Shown here in pieces: positions 52,138 to 60,400 of a stretch of 64,000 nucleotides of DNA (its first letter is position 1; every line of letters begins with the position of its first letter). Under the pieces are notes generated by a model, which made no database searches, was not told the DNA's origin, and saw only the letters and a program-made list of their open reading frames with translations. The stretch comes from Streptomyces sp. SJL17-4 (GTDB taxonomy: Bacteria; Actinomycetota; Actinomycetes; Streptomycetales; Streptomycetaceae), in the NCBI RefSeq assembly GCF_036826855.1, contig NZ_CP104578.1:7498501-7562500 (forward strand). The letters are read 5' to 3'. The position numbers and the translations under genes were made by a program.

Positions 52138-52160
52138 CCCGTGCTGGTTTGGTGCTGACT
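52138..52160 (+). repeat. 23-bp GTGCTGAC-containing repeat, right copy
   Basis: Matches 36759-36781 with a single mismatch (CCCGTGCTGGTTTGGTGCTGACT), same orientation; 53 bp before the right 188-bp repeat and just outside the IS right end. Confidence 0.75.
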
Positions 52161-52213
52161 TCGGGGGCCTGGCGACGACGAAAGCGCAGGTCGGAGCTTC
52201 AGTCTGATGAGTT

Positions 52214-52401
52214 GTCGTACCACTCGATGGTGGTGCCGATGAGGCTGGCGGCGACGATCCGCTTGAGGGAACCGGGTGGCGTCGGGGAGGGTGTTGCGGC
52301 GGCCATGTGCACCACTTCCAGGCAGGTACGGGGACGATTCGGTGTCGCCACACCGTAGGAAGTGGCAGGTCAGGGGCGTATGTGGTGGGGCACCATAGTT
52401 C
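52214..52401 (-). repeat. 188-bp direct repeat, truncated copy of the MHS transporter 5' region
   Basis: Corresponds base for base to 36444-36631. It retains the start codon at 52306 and 31 codons (to about IEWYD), after which the sequence changes and a stop soon follows. A gene fossil that also carries the duplicated promoter region. Confidence 0.95.
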
Positions 52402-52498
52402 TGACGTCCGGAGTGCGCGTGCTCACTATGGGGTGCTGCGGGAACCCCCTGCGAGGTGCCTGACGGGGCCGCGAAGAGCGTTGTCCGAGTAGAGGTCG

Positions 52499-53866
52499 TC
52501 AGGCCCCGGCGGCCGCGCGCCGGATCGCGTCGAGCGTGCGCGCCACATCGTCGTCGGTGGTCGACCAGTTGCTCACCGAGATCCGCATGACGCGTCTGCC
52601 GTGCCAGGTGGAGCCGCTGATCCACGCCGTGCCGTCGTCGAGCAGCCGGGCGAGTACCCGGTCGGTGCGCGCGTCGCTGCCGAACTCGGCGCAGACCTGC
52701 GTGAACGCGACCTCGTTGAGAACGGTCGCGCCGTCGATCCCGGCGATGCCGGCGGCGAACGCGGAGGCGTGGCGACACAGCCGCTCGACGAGGTCGGAGA
52801 CGCCTGATCGGCCGAGGGACCTGAGGGCGGCCCATACGGTGAACGCTCTGCCGCGCCGCGAGAGTTCGGGCACCTTGTCGATGGGGTCGCCGTGCTCGTG
52901 CTGGATGAGGTAGTCGCCCCGCTGGCCCATCGCCGCCCGGACCGCGGACGCGTCGCGCACGATCGCGAGTCCGCAGTCGTAGGGGACGTTCAACGTCTTG
53001 TGGGCGTCCGTCGCCCAGGAGTCCGCGTCCGCGCAGCCCGCCGTCAGGTGGGCGTAGCGCGGCGAGGCGGCTGCCCACAGTCCGAACGCGCCGTCGACAT
53101 GGACCCAGGCGTCTGCCTCGCGCGCCGCACGGATGCTCGCGGCGAAGGGATCGAAGGCGCCGGAATGTATGTCGCCGGCCTGGAGGATCACGATCGTGGG
53201 GCTCTGTCCGCCGGCCGTCAGCGCCTTCCGCAGGGCCTCGGGCTCGATGCGTCCTTGATCGTCTGCCGTCACCAGGTCGGGCCGACCGAGCCCGAGGTAG
53301 CGCAAGGCCAGGTCGATGGCCATGTGTCGGGACTCGCCGGCGACCACACGCACGTGCGGGCCACCCGTGAGGCCGTCGCGGGCGACGTTCCAGCCGGTGC
53401 GCCGCAGCACCGTGTCCCGCCCGGCTGCGAGGCACGTGAAGTTCGCCATCGTCGCACCCGTGGTGAAGCCTACGGAGCTGTCCCTCGGCAGGCCGAGCAG
53501 ATCGAGCAACCAGGCGCCGGCGACCTCCTCCGCAGCCGCGTACGCGGGCGATACGGTGCGCATCACACAATTCTGGTCCCAGGCGCTGACCAGCCAGTCG
53601 GCAGCCAGCGCGGCCGGCTCGGTGCCGCCCACCACGAACCCGTAGAAGCGGCCGCTGGGGAACGCGGTGAGCCCCGGCTCACAGGCCGTGGCCAGCAGAT
53701 CGACGACGTCGGCGGGCGTCCCGGGGCCGACAGGCAGTTCGGCACCGAGCGCGCTCACGATCTCGTCGACCGAAGCGCGGGCGGGGATCCGGCGGTCGGA
53801 CAGGCTCGCCAGCCACCGGACAGCATGGTCGTACGCCTGTCGGAGCGCAGCCTCACGCGCGTCCAT
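52499..53866 (-). CDS. PLP-dependent (group II / DDC-like) decarboxylase
   Basis: A 455-residue fold-type I PLP enzyme. The PLP lysine is in SWATDAHKTLNVPYDCGLAIV; FTTGATMANFTCLAAGRD is the phosphate/ring-binding region; WVHVDGAFGLWAAASP contains the conserved Asp/His-type PLP contacts. The sequence matches the pyridoxal-dependent decarboxylase family (aromatic-L-amino-acid/glutamate-decarboxylase-like), with uncertain substrate. ATG 53866. It is the last gene of the envelope operon, 65 bp after the Trm112-like gene. It could make an amine that decorates the glycan, but this is inference. Confidence 0.85.
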   Translation of the reverse strand: MDAREAALRQAYDHAVRWLASLSDRRIPARASVDEIVSALGAELPVGPGTPADVVDLLATACEPGLTAFPSGRFYGFVVGGTEPAALAADWLVSAWDQNCVMRTVSPAYAAAEEVAGAWLLDLLGLPRDSSVGFTTGATMANFTCLAAGRDTVLRRTGWNVARDGLTGGPHVRVVAGESRHMAIDLALRYLGLGRPDLVTADDQGRIEPEALRKALTAGGQSPTIVILQAGDIHSGAFDPFAASIRAAREADAWVHVDGAFGLWAAASPRYAHLTAGCADADSWATDAHKTLNVPYDCGLAIVRDASAVRAAMGQRGDYLIQHEHGDPIDKVPELSRRGRAFTVWAALRSLGRSGVSDLVERLCRHASAFAAGIAGIDGATVLNEVAFTQVCAEFGSDARTDRVLARLLDDGTAWISGSTWHGRRVMRISVSNWSTTDDDVARTLDAIRRAAAGA

Positions 53867-53931
53867 ACCTCGGACTATGCGACCGTCGCCGCCGCCCCGC
53901 AAGCCGACCGCGGTCGGCCGGCAGGAGTGGC

Positions 53932-54138
53932 TCACACCGCGTGTTCGCTCCCGGCGGCGGGTTCCTCGGAGACGGCGATCACACCGGAGGAGGGAAGCAG
54001 TTGCGGGATGCCGTCGACGATCGGGTAGCGCCGGCGCAGGCGCGGGTTGTAGAGCGCGCCCTCGATCTCGTCCAGGATCAACGGCCCCTTGTCGAGCGGA
54101 CAGGCGAGGATCTTCAGCAGCGGGCTGTCGGGCTTCAT
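53932..54138 (-). CDS. Trm112 family protein
   Basis: A 68-residue Trm112/UPF0434-type protein: KILACPLDKGPLILDEIEGALYNPRLRRRYPIVDGIPQLLP. The second CxxC pair of zinc-binding members is replaced by YNPRLRRRYPI, a form I recall from actinobacterial homologues. Trm112 is a partner that stabilises methyltransferases; the neighbouring methyltransferase at 55044 is an attractive client. Start ATG 54138 overlaps the EamA gene stop by four bases. Confidence 0.88.
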   Translation of the reverse strand: MKPDSPLLKILACPLDKGPLILDEIEGALYNPRLRRRYPIVDGIPQLLPSSGVIAVSEEPAAGSEHAV

Positions 54139-55040
54139 GACCGGGTTCCTTCGGGAGTGGGGGTGTTCGTCTCGTGTCGCGGCAGGGTGAGCAGGACCGT
54201 CAGTGCCAGTACGGTGCCGCCGAGACGCAGTAACAGCCGCAACGGGTCGTCGGGCAGCGGCTCGTCGAACGCGATCGTGCCGCTCACGATGGAGAACACG
54301 CAGCTCACCGTCGAACACACCGGGACGATCAGGGACGCCCGGCAGCGCTGCAGGGCGGTCTGCGACAGCACCAGTCCGCTGACGCCTGTCAGCAGCAGGA
54401 GGTACGGGTACGGGGAGGCCAGCACGGCGGGCACGGAGCCCATGAGGTCCTCGGTGTCCAGGTGCCCGGAGACGCCCTTGATCGCGAGCGAGCTGACGCC
54501 GTAGATCAGACCGACGGCGACCGCGTAGGCCACCCCGGTGGTCGGCTGCCGATGCCGTCGGCGGGCACGCCGCTCCGCGGCCGCGTAGAGCACGAGACCG
54601 GCCGCGAGGGTCGGCAGGCACAGGGTCAGCAGGATTCCGGTGGGAGCGGTACGGCTGATCTCCTCGCTGGTCTCGTACAGCGAGGCCACCACCATCACGA
54701 GCGCCAGACCGATGACGGCCACCGCACGCCGCTCGCGGCCGGAGGGCCGCTCGCCGAGAACCACCGACGAGAGCACGAGGAGGAGGACGAGACCGGACAG
54801 GAACAGACCCTGGGCGGCGGCGATCGGCAGGGTGCGGTAGACGGCCAGCTGCGCGGCGAACCCGAGGGCGAGCGCCACGGCCCCGCAGATCCACAAGGGC
54901 CGGCCGGCCAGCAGCAGGAGGGCCCGGCCCGGCTGTGCGGCGCTCAACGGCGGCATGCCGGCCAGCGCCCGCTTCTCCAGGACGAAGCCGGTGCTGTACA
55001 GGACGTTCGCCACCAGCGCGGCGGCCACACCCCACACCAC
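54135..55040 (-). CDS. EamA/DMT superfamily-like membrane protein
   Basis: A 301-residue protein with about ten helices in two repeats (VWGVAAALVANVLYSTGFVLEKRAL; AAAQGLFLSGLVLLLVLSSVVLGERPS; then a second set from VAYAVAVGLIYGVSSLAIKG to LLLRLGGTVLALTVLLTLP). The pattern and the conserved ALxxxG/LxGE(R/P) features fit the drug/metabolite transporter (EamA, DUF-type) superfamily. GTG 55040, three bases after the methyltransferase stop; 3' end overlaps the Trm112 gene. In this operon it may flip or export a lipid-linked sugar or its precursor. Confidence 0.82.
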   Translation of the reverse strand: MVWGVAAALVANVLYSTGFVLEKRALAGMPPLSAAQPGRALLLLAGRPLWICGAVALALGFAAQLAVYRTLPIAAAQGLFLSGLVLLLVLSSVVLGERPSGRERRAVAVIGLALVMVVASLYETSEEISRTAPTGILLTLCLPTLAAGLVLYAAAERRARRRHRQPTTGVAYAVAVGLIYGVSSLAIKGVSGHLDTEDLMGSVPAVLASPYPYLLLLTGVSGLVLSQTALQRCRASLIVPVCSTVSCVFSIVSGTIAFDEPLPDDPLRLLLRLGGTVLALTVLLTLPRHETNTPTPEGTRS

Positions 55041-55043
55041 GGG

Positions 55044-55940
55044 CTACACCTTTCTCGCATGCACGAGGAGAATGGAGGCGAGCGACGGCGCCCCGCAGGC
55101 CAGCCGGTCCAGCGGCCGGAGCGGGCGCGGGACTCCGTGGAACGGCGCGCCGGCGAGCTTCACCACCTCGAACCCGGACGCGGCCACGAACTCGCGCAAC
55201 GCGCGTGCCGTGTACAGCCGCAGATGGCCCACGACCTCGCTGCCCGGCCTGCCGTGGATGCGCCGCAGACTCACCTCGGAGAACACCGGCTGGACTCCGG
55301 CGAGCAGCAGCGCGCGGTTGTACCAGGCGCCGAGATTCGGCGTGGAGAGCATGAGATGCCCGCCGGGGCGCAGGACCCTGCGCAGTTCGTCGAGGGCGCT
55401 GTCGGGGTCGACGAGGTGCTCGACGACCTCGCTGAACAGGACGGCGTCGGCACTGCCGGAGGCGAACGGCAGCCCGCTGCCGGTCAGCTCGCCGCGGACG
55501 ACCTGGCTCAGGCGCGGGGCCGCCCGGCGCAGGGCGTCCTGCGACCAGTCGATCCCCACGACGCGGTGCCCGCCGAGCACGCGGGCCGCGATCGCGCCCG
55601 CCGAACCGTCCCCGCAGCCCACGTCGAGCACGGTCGCGGCCGGGCGGCCGGGCCCCACGGGGCCGAGCGCGTCGGCCAGCATCCGGGCCTGCCGCAGTGT
55701 CCGGGCCTCCCCGGAGGCGACGGGAACGGTGGGGTTCTCGTAGAAGTCCCGCAGCCCGGGGGCGCGCGGGGCCGACGAAGTCGCCTCCGTCGCGGGCGAC
55801 TTATCGACCACTTCCGAGTCGGCAACTCCCGACTCGGCTTCCGAGTCGGCTACTTCCGAGTCGGCAACTTCCAGGTCGGCTACTTCCGAGTCGGCTGCTT
55901 CCGGGTCGGTGGCTGCCGAGACGTTGGCTGAGGTGGTCAT
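55044..55940 (-). CDS. Class I SAM methyltransferase with acidic repeat N-terminus
   Basis: A 298-residue methyltransferase: motif I TVLDVGCGDGSAGAIAARVLGG (about 102-123), VVGIDWSQDALRRA, motif IV DAVLFSEVVEHLVDPDSALDELRRVLRPGGHLMLSTPN, a UbiE/Coq5-like order. The first about 50 residues are unusual: repeated DSEVAD/SEVAE units rich in Asp and Glu, encoded by 15-bp DNA repeats. ATG 55940 overlaps the acyltransferase stop by four bases. Likely methylates a sugar, quinone or lipid made by the operon. Confidence 0.88.
   Translation of the reverse strand: MTTSANVSAATDPEAADSEVADLEVADSEVADSEAESGVADSEVVDKSPATEATSSAPRAPGLRDFYENPTVPVASGEARTLRQARMLADALGPVGPGRPAATVLDVGCGDGSAGAIAARVLGGHRVVGIDWSQDALRRAAPRLSQVVRGELTGSGLPFASGSADAVLFSEVVEHLVDPDSALDELRRVLRPGGHLMLSTPNLGAWYNRALLLAGVQPVFSEVSLRRIHGRPGSEVVGHLRLYTARALREFVAASGFEVVKLAGAPFHGVPRPLRPLDRLACGAPSLASILLVHARKV
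55811..55912. repeat. 15-bp repeat array in the methyltransferase gene
   Basis: Seven units of roughly CTTCCGAGTCGGCTA on the plus strand (55811-55912, one unit 12 bp), encoding the acidic N-terminal tail of the methyltransferase on the minus strand. Directly visible; likely slippage-prone. Confidence 0.88.
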
Positions 55941-57403
55941 GACGGCCTCTTGTGGTTGTCCTGGGTGGAGCGGGTTCCCACCGGCGTCGTGTCCGGACGC
56001 GGTGTGTCGTCCCCGGCCTGACCGAGAGACGTCGTCGACAGCGACTCCGCGAACAGGCCCGCCAGTTCCGTGCCTGCCGCGTCACCGAGCAGCGCCCGCG
56101 ACCAGCGCAACGTCACATGCAGTCGCCCGCCGGTGGAAGCCGCCGCCAAGCTCAGTCCCCGCGGCATCCGCGCCGGTGCGGAGAACCACACGGCCGTCGC
56201 CCGGCCCGCGTCGCCGAAGTCCAGCGCGTACGGCACGCGTCCGAGGTTGGTGACCAGCGCCGTCGACGTCCAGGACGCCGCCGCCCGCCGTGCGCCGCGG
56301 GTGAGCACGCCCCGTGCGCCGACCGGCAGCAGGGGTGCGGTCAGCAGGCTCGCCCCGGCGCCCATAGGGGCGCCCTGTGCCGACTTCAGCGCGCGGGTGC
56401 GCCGTGCGGTGGTGCGCAGCAGCCGGGCCACGGCCTCCGGATCAGGCCGCTCACCGAGCAGCCGCTCCGTGTCGCGCGGGTCCTCGGAGGTCATGGCCAC
56501 CTCGACGAGCCGGGTTCCGTTGCCCATCGGCATGTCCGTGCCGCGTGGACGGTCGTCCACGGGCATCGTGAGCCGTACCGGACCGGCCGGCCGGCCCCGC
56601 GAGACGTTCCAGCGCCCCACCATCAGTGAGGTGGCGACAAGGAGTTGGTCGTTGACGGTCCAGGGCGGGAGGCCTCCGTCTCGCGCCGCACGCCGCGGAA
56701 TGGGCAGTTCCGCCTGGACCATGCCGTTGCCCACGGCACGCGCGCGTACCGGCCCGGGGCGGGAGTCCGGCGCGACCCGTACGGGCCGCGCCCGCACGGT
56801 GCGGCCGGTGGCGCCGGTCCCGCTCGGAGCCGGGCCCGAGCGCTCCGGCCGGACCCGCCCGGGAACCGGGAGGGCTGCCGTACCGCCGTACTGTTCGGCG
56901 GTCGTGGCGAGCACCCGCAGCCCCGACCCGGCGTCGAGAGCGGTGTGATGCAACGTCAGCAGCAGCACGGTCCCGCTCTCTTCCACCTGGACGACATCCA
57001 GGCGCATCGGCGGCGCCAGGGAGAGCGGCGGGCATTCCGTCAGGGCGCGGGCCCGGGCCCGCGCCAAGGCGTCGGGTCCCGGCCCGGCGAAACTCACCGG
57101 ATCACTGTCCGGTCGACCGGTCAGCTCCCACGCGAAGGACCGCCGATGTCCACGTCCGGGCACTTCTCGTGCCAGCACCCGGGGGTGTGTGAGGAGGGCC
57201 TGCTGGAACGCGGCCCGCAGCCGTACCGGGTCCAGCCCGCCGGGCAGATGGACCTCGATGTGTACGGTCTCCGGTTCGTCGTCGCTGAGGCAGTGCCGCG
57301 ACACCTCGTCGACGGTCGGAAAGGGAATCCGGACCCTGCCGGGAGGGCCCCCGAGATTCTCGGGGGTGGTCCCCGTACCCGCCGCGGTGCACGGCTCGGT
57401 CAC
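55937..57403 (-). CDS. Condensation-domain/PapA-like acyltransferase
   Basis: A 488-residue protein of the CoA-dependent acyltransferase (condensation, PapA) fold. The catalytic motif HHTALDAGS (His152, His153, Asp157) fits HHxxxDG with Ala for Gly. VRLTMPVDDRPRGTDMPMGNGTR resembles the second-half (F)R/xD latch region of PapA and C-domains. Such enzymes acylate hydroxyls of glycolipids in mycobacteria. The gene overlaps its neighbours by four bases on both sides (57400-57403 and 55937-55940). Acyl donor and acceptor are unknown; the context suggests the glycan product of the operon. Confidence 0.82.
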   Translation of the reverse strand: MTEPCTAAGTGTTPENLGGPPGRVRIPFPTVDEVSRHCLSDDEPETVHIEVHLPGGLDPVRLRAAFQQALLTHPRVLAREVPGRGHRRSFAWELTGRPDSDPVSFAGPGPDALARARARALTECPPLSLAPPMRLDVVQVEESGTVLLLTLHHTALDAGSGLRVLATTAEQYGGTAALPVPGRVRPERSGPAPSGTGATGRTVRARPVRVAPDSRPGPVRARAVGNGMVQAELPIPRRAARDGGLPPWTVNDQLLVATSLMVGRWNVSRGRPAGPVRLTMPVDDRPRGTDMPMGNGTRLVEVAMTSEDPRDTERLLGERPDPEAVARLLRTTARRTRALKSAQGAPMGAGASLLTAPLLPVGARGVLTRGARRAAASWTSTALVTNLGRVPYALDFGDAGRATAVWFSAPARMPRGLSLAAASTGGRLHVTLRWSRALLGDAAGTELAGLFAESLSTTSLGQAGDDTPRPDTTPVGTRSTQDNHKRPS

Positions 57404-60400
57404 GAGGGGCCACCGCCGTCCGGCCGCCAGAGGGGCTGCTCCGGCCGGTGCCCGTCGCCGGTGCTTCGCGGCCTGGCCGAGACCACCGGTCCGGCTTCCG
57501 GCGCGGCGGAACCGCCGTCGCCTTCATGCCCGTCGCCGTCTGCCCATCCGTCGTCACCTCCGTGCCGGTCGCCGTCCCCGCGCCCGGCGGCGGCCGTCGG
57601 CCGTACCGCCGTCACCAGCGCGGCAGACAGGGCCACCAGCGTGAGCACCTGCGCCAAGCCGCTGAACGCGCCGGTCCCGTCGGCGACCGGATCCCCGGCG
57701 CCCAGGGCCGCGACGAGTCCGGCGCCGCCCATCGCCACCGCCGCTGTCGGGACCAGCACACCCGGCCTGAATCGCGCCGCCACGGCGAGTACGGGCACGA
57801 CCAGGGCCAGCGGCCCCGCCGCCACCGCGACGACCGCGGTCAGCACCAGCGTTCCGAGCAGCATCCCCGGGGCCGCCGGTTCGGGCAGCTTCTCGTCGGT
57901 GCCACCGTCGTCGCGCCGACGGCCCACGAAGGCCAGGGCGGCCAGGGCGACGAGCGCGAGCGCACCGCCGGCCAGGGCCGTCCGGTACGAACCGGAGGGC
58001 TCGAACTCCATGGTCACCGTGCCGGAGGCGCCGGCCGGGATCACCCAGGCCTGCTGCCAGCCGTCGAGGCGCACCGGCTCGAGCTCCGTGCCGTCCAGGG
58101 TGGCCTTCCAGCCGTCGTTGGCGTTCTCGTAGGTCCGCAGGTAGGCGGCCTCGCCCGCGCCCGCCGACACCGAGACGGTCCGGCTGTCGTCGGCCCACCT
58201 GGTGACGGTGGCCTCGCGGCCCGCCGCTCCGTCCATGGCCCGCGGGGTGCCGCGGGTCAGCGTGACGTCGGTGATCGCCAGCGGGCCCGCGTCACTCGCC
58301 TCCACCTCGTGGTCGCCGGACGGGAGCTCCAGGGTGCCGTCCTTCTCCTCGCCCGCGCAGAGGGTGACGGTGACGGGGCGCCGCTCGGTGAGGTCCCGGA
58401 CGAGCCCGGAGGCCTTCGTCTTGTGCAGGACACCGCCCACGGCGAGGTCAGGACCCTCACCGCACGGCAGCGAGAAGCGGGCGGACGACTTCGGCCGCGG
58501 CACCCGCAGGTCGGCAAGGGCGGGAACGTGCACCTCGCTCAGCCCGACGGGCAGTTGCAGCTGCGCGTCCGCCACCGGGTTGTGAACGGTGAGCGGCGCG
58601 ACCCTGGTGAGGGAGATGTCGAGCCGGTTCGTCTCGATCGCCGGGAAGCGGACCCGCCCGTTCTCGTCCACGTCGGCCACCGCGGCGCCGTGCGGGGAGC
58701 TGATCATCACCTGCTCGGGCCGGGTGGACACCCCGCCCGCCGGCGCGAGGATGATCTCGTCGATCTTCTTCATCGAGGGCCAGCTCAGGTGGACGACCGG
58801 CCGGTCGCCGGCGATCCAGGCGGTCGTCAGATCGCCGTCGACCAGGTTGCGGGCGCCGAGTGAGGTGCCGTTGCGGCTGGTGGAATCCACGGCGGCGGTC
58901 AGCCGGTTCTTCGATCCGGGGGCCGAGCGGTCGAGCAGTCGGTCCAGCGCGCCGCCGGGTACGGCGACGGCTCGCGCGGACACCTCGTACTCGCCCGACT
59001 CCTCGGTGCTGAACCGCCGGTGCAGTCCCACCTCGGCCGAGGCGGGCGACAGGCCGCCTGCGTCGGTACCGCGGTGCAGGGAGTACACGGTCGCCTCCGC
59101 GTCGGTGTTCTCCGCGTCGGCGGGCAGCTCCAGCAGGCGCGTCACCTGCACGTCCGGGATCGACACCTCGGAGAATCCGGCGCCGGAGAGTCCCGGGCGC
59201 GCCTGCTGAGCGGCAAGGACGGTGATCTTCATCCAGGAGGCCTCACCGGCGGGGGCCTTGACGGTCTGCGGCAGGCCGTCCGTCCGCAGGGGGCTGTCGG
59301 CCGAGCCGCGGTCGGTCTCGATCCGCACCTGGGTGGGCGCCGCGCGCATGGCGTCGCCCGGCAGGGGCGTCAGCTGGATCGAGGCCGGGATGTCGGTCGG
59401 CCGGGAGAAGTCCACCCGGAGCCACTGTCCGACCGGCTCGCCGGGGCTGCCCTCGGCCCACGCGGTGTCCGGGTTGCCGTCGAAGGCGTTCACCGGGTCG
59501 TACTGCGGCAGGTGGAACAGCCAGTTGCCGCTGCTGGAGGCCGTCACGGCCTGGGCGCCGCGCAGCATCGCCGTCGTCTGGTGACCGGTGCCCTCCGACG
59601 GCAGGATCTGCTTGGGCTCCTCGCCCGGGTTCTGCAGGCTGCCGGAGTGATTGCGCTCGTCCGCGGTGTAGGTGTACGAGGTGTTGTTGTTGACCAGGCC
59701 GAACCGGGTGTCGGCCCGGCGCAGTCCGTCCGCGACCGCCTTCACCGGTGCCACGACGCCCTTGGGAAGGGTGTCCCCCGCCAGTACGGCCGGACGGCCG
59801 GTCATCGAGGGATCGGCGGACAGCTGGAGCAGCGCCTCGGGTCCGCCACTGACCACGGCCGTGTCGGCCACGGCCGAGACGCCGACCCTGCCGGGCCTCC
59901 CGGCGTCCTGCGGCTGGTAGATCTCCACGGCCTGGAGCCGCGGGTAGAGCCCCTGGACCTGGAGCGGGGTGCCGGCGGCGATGCGCCCGCCGGTCACCAG
60001 CGGGCCGAATCCGGTGACCTTGCGGTAGCCGGACGACTCCAGGGTCCGCTTCACCGTCTGCGGCGGGACGTAGCCGATCTGGTCGGGGTCGAGGTCGTTG
60101 CGGACGACCACCTCGTGCATGCCGGCCCGGGCAAGGTACGCCCGGAGGCCCCGGACCTCGGCGCCGGACAGCAGCGCCTGCTCGACGGCGTCCGTCATAC
60201 GGCGTGCTCCGGGGGTGCCGAAGGGGACGAAGTCGCGCTGTGCCCAGGGGGTCTCGGCCAGCACGTCGAACGGCTGGTCGATGGGGGAACCCCAGGTGTA
60301 GATGCCGTGCGCGGTCGCGGGGACGACCAGGGCCCGGCTGTCCCGGGCATGGTCCTTGAGCCAGCCGGCGGCCTGCTCCCAGTGGGTGGGCAGCTTGGTG

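Noticed and set aside
52214..52306. Short MHS-like coding frame as an active gene
   Set aside because: Only 31 codons match the transporter before the sequence diverges and stops; it is the duplicated 5' end.
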